Part shown: piece by piece, positions 58,097 through 64,000 of the stretch
How positions within the stretch are numbered: position 1 is the stretch's first letter
Layout: every line of letters starts with the position of its first letter
From: Sweltsa coloradensis
Lineage: Eukaryota; Arthropoda; Insecta; Plecoptera; Chloroperlidae
Direction of reading: 5' to 3'
Length of the DNA: 64,000 bases
NCBI GenBank assembly: GCA_024449915.1
Contig: JAMZAV010001725.1
Span: 62,001-126,000, forward strand
Notes under the pieces: model-generated
What the model was told of the DNA's origin: nothing
What the model saw: only the letters and a program-made list of their open reading frames with translations
Database searches by the model: none
Translations under genes and position numbers: made by a program

Positions 58097-58261
58097 ATGA
58101 CTAGCTCGAGTGTCTGTGGTAGGGCTGATTTGCATCCTGTGGCTTGACTTCTGTTCGGTTCTGAGCCTACACCAGAGCAACAATGTCCATCACTAACGAA
58201 CACAGCAATCAAGTTCTCGCTGAACAGCCGTAGAAATAGCACTGGGTACTGGATTTCGCAG
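58097..58261 (+). CDS. CTL7 exon 1, internally frame-scrambled
   Basis: Compared with CTL3: one base lost at AGCTCGAG, two gained at TGTCTGTGG, one lost in each of CCTGTGG and GGCTTGAC, one gained in CGGTTCTGAG. The frame is correct again by EPTPEQQC. Confidence 0.75.
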
Positions 58262-59518
58262 GTAACTACCGAATTTACATTAATCCATTAGTATTACAAG
58301 CATTAACCACCTTGGAAAAAGTGGTGTTTTTATTGTTTTTGCTCATTATCAATAAAACAATTTTCATTTGTAGGACTAACTTAATGAAAGTTTTGAGTGA
58401 TTTGAAAATTGGACCTGCAACAATGTTTTGGTACAAAAGAATCGGTATTTTTTTGATTTTTATTGATAATTGCTCGTGCATGACTATTGTTTAATATTTG
58501 AAAGATGTGTGCATGTTGTCCGCATTTTTAAAGACATTCGGCTACGTTAAAGGGGTTTTCACCAACTTCATAAAAAATATATTACATGCTATCTACTGAT
58601 GAATATACAAAGTAACAGAAAATTATTGGATCCACCATGACGCTCCCGAACATAGTCAATTTTTTTAGCTAGGACCCATCCACAAAAATCTCCCACATGT
58701 ACTATCGAAGGGACGATTTTTTTGCCCCATGTTCTTGGTGGATTTTGATCCAAGAAGATATTGGCTGCTTTAAGTACCCTCATCCTCCTTTTGCCTTTCT
58801 CGTCGACTTACTCTTATAAATTTCACGTTCTCTTGTTGTCTTTTGTTGTAATGTTAATCTGAACTCGTAACTCTTTAATCACTGGGTCAGGCTACAGAGG
58901 GCCAAAAGTGCCCTGCACTAGCCTTCCAGCCCTATGGGCAGGTAAAATTCATTAAAATAATAATTTATGGTGCTATCTTACACAAGCGTAACACTAAGAG
59001 ACATTAAATATATAATTTTTTTTTAATATTAAAATATTATTTATTATATTTATAGAACCTTTGAAAGATTATTAACTGATGTAATTTCCAATGCTTATAA
59101 AGTTTCACCCAGAGGAAGATGGGGTGGGGGGGCGGCGAGAAGAAAACCCGACACCATTCTCAGTTTAAAAGGAGCGGGCGGTGGGGGGGGGGGGGAGGGG
59201 GGTTCAAGAAAATCTGTTGAAAAATATGGCTGAAAAAACGAAATGATCAGTGACTTGACTTGAATACACTGAATACATAGGTAAAATATAAAATCATATA
59301 AACACCTTTATCGTATCACTTTTGTGAGCATGCACAGTTGGAGGAATTATTTAAATTTGTAGGTAAAAAAACAAAGCATGTCTCAATGCGACAATGGATA
59401 AAGATGAAGTGAATATTTCCCGAATAAGTAGAAAAAGCGCGACTTTTGAGATTTTAAACAATCAAGAAATAAATCATAATTAATGTACAAAATTAATTAT
59501 TGTTTTAAACTTTCACAG

Positions 59519-59657
59519 ATTGATGTCGAGAATGGTGGTGAAAGCCGCAGCTCATCTGGTGATATGGCGACGCCCACTTGGTCTATGGGGTTGGAGCAGA
59601 GCACAGAGGCGTGCGTTGGGGAGACGTCCACCTTACATTCCAGAATTACTCTAGCAG
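59519..59657 (+). CDS. CTL7 exon 2 (N-terminal domain)
   Basis: 139 nt after TCACAG, fully open; V replaces F at the third residue (IDVENGG). Confidence 0.9.
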
Positions 59658-61467
59658 GTGAGTCTCCCCATTTCTTTAATAAACACAGCAATCTTAGTTT
59701 GATGAGATATTTTGACCAAACGGTGCATGTGAAAATCAGTTGTGATGTCAAATGTTGCTATAACTCCTTAGCTCAAAGCGTTCTAATCTCGTGGGGATTT
59801 CTCCTCTGTAATTTCTAGACCAAGATTTATTTTTCGTTGGACGCGTGCCATTGAAACATGTGTAATCAAATTTTAGAAAAGAATTCTACAAGGAATGTTT
59901 CAGAGAGAACTTCCGTGCATCGGAAACGTTACATAAAATTTACTCTTTTGATACAATTTTCAACATTTCATTTAATAAAGAAACAGTTTCCTTATGTTTT
60001 AAAGTATACTAGTAAAAAATTAAACAAATTGGAGACATATAAAATGTATTTTGTAATTGTGACTATTGGACTGAAATTTTTATTCATTGCTTTTTGTTAT
60101 AATTTTTTGCTTATCAAAGTAATGTGAAATAATGTTCATAAAGTGTTAACCCCCCCCCCCCCCCCCCCCTCCATGATTAAAAATGGTTATCAAAGATTAT
60201 GAAGTCAGAATAAATCACCGATACTACAACATAATGTGACCGAGTGGGAAGACTATAGATATTTATTTATTTCTATTTATTTAAATTATTTATAAAGTTA
60301 ATTATTTATTAGGCCATTAATCTTTGCAACAAAATATTCTAACTATTTCCTGAGCTCATTACAATACAAGTTAGTATTTATATTGGCATCGCTCTTACTT
60401 TATTGAAATACTGATCTGTGGATTAAATTCGAACCCTATACGTTAAAAATACGTGTGTTTCACAAGCTTGGGATTTTAAATTTTTTGGATTTCCTTTTTT
60501 TTTTAGAAATTTATATTCAAAATATCATCTAGAATAGATTTACCTCCAAGTCGTCTCCAACACAAAAAAATGAAATGTAATTAGTTGTATGCAGAGTCAA
60601 TGTTAGCAGTTCAAGTCCGAAGCAGACTTAACAGCACTGGATTGTCATAGGTTGATTTTACTCTGCCGGAACAACAACTCCTAAAACTTCCCTGTTTAGT
60701 AGCCGTCGATTTATATTTTTTAAAAAAGGGAAGGCAAAATGGATGAAATTTTACATGATTAAAGCAGGACGTTAAAAAAAAGTAAAACATAACTTTACTA
60801 TTAGCCACTTTATTACATTTTTTATAATACTGGGCACAAACGTGCCAAATGCAATAACGAAATAGTAGTAAAATACTGTATGCATTGTTTTTGCACTCTG
60901 GTACGTGTCTTCCACAAAATTATACGTAAATATAGTTCAATGAACCTATGTTAAATTAACGATTTCTCTTACCAGGCGGTAGACATACAAGTTTAAATCT
61001 TTTCTACAGTAGTAAACAAATTAATTTTTATCTTGAGGTTTTGTTGAGTGAAACCATATTTAAAAACATCATTGCTCTAAATTTAATTTAATACTTTGCT
61101 CAGTACGTACTGTATTGTCCAAATATAGTAAAACAACGCAAATGCATTCGTTTGTTGTTTCTCTCATTGTCGCGGACGGCCATTTTGAATCGGACCTAAA
61201 ACGAGTGTACACTTTCGATTGCTCGGTCTATTTGTCGACTTGGACCAAGAATGGACCTAGGACTTTGCTTTTCAGACAAGTAATTCATACCAATGGACAG
61301 ATAATTATTTACCTCTAAGTTTTAGACATGGACTTAAATTTGGACCTAGACCTGGACCTAGACTTTGAATAATATTCAGACATACCCTAACTATCAAAGA
61401 CCCATTTTAATCATAACAAGATTTTTGTTTTGTAGCATTTATTATTTTATTTGTGAACTGATTTCAG
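59658..61467. other. CTL7 intron 2
   Basis: Contains a C homopolymer of about 22 bases near 60148-60170 and a short GGACCTAGACCT-type minisatellite at about 61240-61370 just before exon 3. No gene. Confidence 0.55.
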
Positions 61468-61765
61468 TGCCTGATAATATGAAAACATCAACCAAGTCCA
61501 TCCCTGAAGGCTACGAGTTGTTCCCGAGAGTGGGGTACTACAAGTTCCACCCCGAGGCTGCGATATGGGCTCGTGCGCGTCAGGTCTGCGCAGAGGAGGG
61601 CGGCCATCTTATTGTCATCAACTCGGAGTACGAGGCTAACGTTGTGAAGCAACTCTTCACGCGGTTCCCCAAGGAGAAGATTACAAATAGTCCCGCTTAT
61701 TACCGAATGGGCCTGGGTTGGAATTTATGAACAAGGCGCCAATGGGCAATACTACACAGTGTTAG
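61468..61765 (+). CDS. CTL7 exon 3 with a 1-bp frameshift
   Basis: 298 nt after TTTCAG, one more than CTL2. Open to about 61695, then out of frame; the original frame continues with EWAWVGIYEQGANGQYY. Confidence 0.85.
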
Positions 61766-62853
61766 GTAACTCATAATGAATATTATTTGTTTTCTTACAA
61801 CTTTTGTACAACTTCTTAAGAACAAATTGTTCATCACCGAGGTATCAGAGTATCCTAAACATTAACTTGCTGTCATACACAATAATTCAGCTTTTTTATT
61901 GAACACCATAAATTAATAAAACTTCACAAACAAAAAGCAAGAAAACTAATGTATGTCAAAAACAGAGCAAAGTGGCATAATTATTCTAAGGGTTTACACG
62001 TAGTCTATTTACTAAGTCTCCCTATGCCAGGGTTGATTGTTAAAGACAAATATATTCTGCCTAAAGAACAACTAGCAAAATTTACACATGAATCTAAACA
62101 AAGTTGTGAAACTTAAAAGTTCCCCTAAAGGATTACTTACTTTTAAACATCATCTTTCTTATTGTCTGTATTGAACAATGAAAAGGGGCTGGTAGAACTG
62201 CCCGAATTGTTGGTTTCTAATGTAAATTATTTAGGTGCGCGCTACTGCTATCGTACCTAAATAATCCAGCACCTTATACTGCGAGCATAATTGGGCCGTT
62301 TTCGGCGCATCGCACAGGCAACACGGGATGTGACATAGAGTAAAAACTGTCTTAATCGTGGCGGTTTGGGTACCTGACAACACATATTAAATTTGGTTGA
62401 GGTGAGACCATCCTTTCTGGGCGAAAAACGTGGGTCAAAACTCGCTTAAAATCACTTTCAGGATGTTAGTTACTGCTAATTCGTCAATTTAACAAAAACA
62501 CCGGTTGTGCACGATCGGATGAATCTACAACATACAAACTTTGCATGGCTATTGATTTACGAGTTCTTCAAAAACCTTTTTAAAAAAAGTGTAAAAAGTT
62601 AACGGGGAGTCATGCAAATTGGCAATTTCATAATAATAATTGCACATAAAAGGTTGTTAGATATACGTAAAAGTGAAGATAAAATAGATAGACTGCGTGT
62701 TATTTGTCTTGAAAACCAATAGTCATATTTTAACCAGCTTTTTTATAATTCCATTGCTTTATTTCAAAGATCAACCACGTCAAGTAAAATGTGGGTCTCG
62801 TAGCGAGTGCAGCGGCGGGGCCACGGGAAGTAAAAGTGGTGCGTGTGCGTGCG
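61766..62853. other. CTL7 3' flank or intron 3 start, then unassigned DNA
   Basis: 61766-62230 parallels CTL6 intron 3; from about 62270 the sequence is unrelated (GCATCGCACAGG region). No exon 4. Confidence 0.5.
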
Positions 62854-62915
62854 TCTCGTTCTCGTTCTCGTTCTCGTTCTCGTTCTCGTTCTCGTTCTCG
62901 TTCTCGTTCTCGTTC

Positions 62916-62988
<73 letters not shown>

Positions 62989-63013
62989 GTCTCGCTCTCT
63001 CTCGCTCTCTCTC
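62854..63013. repeat. CTCGTT hexamer array passing into a CT microsatellite
   Basis: About 11 CTCGTT/TTCTCG units, then about 45 CT units with a few CG interruptions. The Ser-Phe, Arg-Ser and Glu-Asn repeats of ORFs here on both strands are produced by it and are not genes. Confidence 0.95.
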
Positions 63014-64000
63014 GTGTGATTTGTTTATAGTTTTACGGAAAGATGTAGAGCGATGTCTGGACGGCGAGCCAGGCATTTGTCGAAAAGAATTGGGGTGGCT
63101 AATACTAAGCAACTGTAGAGCGTGCAGCAAGGGGTCGTCCCGACCTCCTAATAAGAGGTGGTCAATACCGACGATTGACAAGTACAATAATTATTTTTAA
63201 CTTTAACAGCACATAGAATAGATGCCTTTTCGGCAATTGATATACTGCCGTAAATGTGCCGTGAGTGCAAGTGGTGGACGAACATTAAAATATCTATGCA
63301 AAAACTATATTTAATGGCGCTCAGTGGTGGAGGAAATATTTAACATTTCACCTGTTTTAATGATGGATTACTAACAATGAATTTTATTGTATCTATAAGA
63401 AAATAATAGCTATAGGTATGCTAAAAAATACTGAATCCGACGACTACAAAAACTTGTAAAAGACAGCCAAGCATTTCGCATTCAAAATGATTGGATAAAA
63501 AACAAGCCCAAAGCCACCTTAAAGTGTTGAGTTTAAAGACGGCAAGCGATGTTCAATCCAGTAGTTGTGCCCTTCCAAAGTCTAATGATATCATTTGCCC
63601 AGTGACTAACGCAACCTATTAGATTTAACGTGGTGTATACTTTAGCAAAACATTATGAATCAAACATAAATTACGTCAATTTAATTAATCAAAGCATTTA
63701 AAATATAATAACGAACACTCTTGGCGCATTGACACCGGGAGAGCGTGCAGCAAGGGTTTTAACCTCCTAAAAGAGGTGGTCCAAAAAAACGTTTGACAAG
63801 CACAATAATTTAATTGACTAACAACAGGAAAGAAATATGTGGGTTTGGGTAATTGATATCTGTCGAGGAGTCGTGAGTAGGGGGGGGAGACTGTGGCTCA
63901 CGCCACGCAACGGAGAGAGTGCAGAAAAGGGTAGAACCTTCTTTCAATGACGCCAAGCTTTATTAGTGTTCTTTATTATATATTGAATGCTGAAAATAAA
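63014..64000. repeat. Direct repeat, two degenerate copies, at the right edge
   Basis: GAGCGTGCAGCAAGGG and AAGAGGTGGTC recur at about 63118-63165 and 63741-63785 (spacing about 624 bp), each followed by a TTGACAAG then CAATAATT block. A weaker third match (GAGTGCAGAAAAGGG) is near 63915. Nothing coding is recognised. Confidence 0.6.

Larger units (their letters stand above)
58097..61765 (+). pseudogene. CTL7: C-type lectin gene, exons 1-3, frameshifted; 3' end beyond window
   Basis: Exons 58097-58261, 59519-59657 and 61468-61765. Exon 1 has at least four separate 1-2 base indels that sum to zero, so its length is exactly 165 nt, but the middle is out of frame with an early TGA. Exon 2 is intact (IDVENGGESRSSSGD). 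Exon 3 has one extra base near 61700 (TTATTACC for TTGGACC), which would end the protein after the motif GLGWNL. No exon 4 was found before 64000. Intron 3 starts almost the same as in CTL6, so these two are probably the youngest pair. Consensus errors are as likely as true decay. Confidence 0.78.

Noticed and set aside
62697..63200. Long overlapping ORFs on both strands with Ser-Phe, Ser-Leu, Arg-Ser and Glu-Asn repeats
   Set aside because: Produced by the CTCGTT and CT arrays, which are open in several frames at once.

Overview
This is about 64 kb of AT-rich eukaryotic nuclear DNA. Split genes with canonical GT-AG introns, many non-LTR retrotransposon relics, short non-autonomous DNA elements and a secreted C-type lectin family all point to an insect. 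Lepidoptera is my best guess, because the lectin resembles the hemolymph lipopolysaccharide-binding protein / immulectin type; the species cannot be told. Nothing bacterial, viral or CRISPR-like was found.

The host content is one tandem, same-strand (+) array of paralogous lectin genes. The shared plan is four exons: exon 1 (signal peptide plus start of the N-terminal domain, 165 nt), exon 2 (rest of that domain, 139-145 nt), exon 3 (first two thirds of the C-type lectin domain, 294-297 nt) and exon 4 (ligand-loop end of the lectin domain plus stop, 152 nt). Intron phases are 0, 1, 1. In order: CTL1 (exons 3-4 only; a 3.9-kb foldback-like element sits 4 nt inside exon 3; 5689-11012); CTL2 (complete, 250 aa; 14990-25062); CTL3 (exons 1-3; 29476-31763); CTL4 (exons 2-4, full of indels; 32928-36386); CTL5 (exon 1 full of indels, exons 2-4 clean and divergent; 39801-50160); CTL6 (four exons, 11-bp frameshifting insertion; 51883-56167); CTL7 (exons 1-3, frameshifted; 58097-61765, running off the window). 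Five copies keep the same roughly 140-bp promoter.

Introns and intergenic DNA are packed with repeats: decayed jockey/CR1-type LINE fragments (3.66-5.63, 11.1-13.5, 18.65-21.4, 21.4-21.9, 42.8-45.3 and 46.8-47.4 kb), whose 3' tails seem to have seeded the long ATTT and ATT microsatellites; Helentron-like non-autonomous elements sharing a 3' terminus that ends CCTAGT; a 1.38-kb palindrome nested in a LINE; a GC-rich TIR element nested in a Helentron-like copy; a 1.27-kb element with a 12-bp target duplication; and a TTAA-flanked MITE touching a splice donor.

A block from about 32.4 to at least 40.1 kb is anomalous: every lectin exon in it is 15-26% longer than its homologues through scattered single-base insertions. 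I read this as unpolished long-read sequence rather than biological decay. It limits what can be said about CTL3, CTL4 and CTL5.
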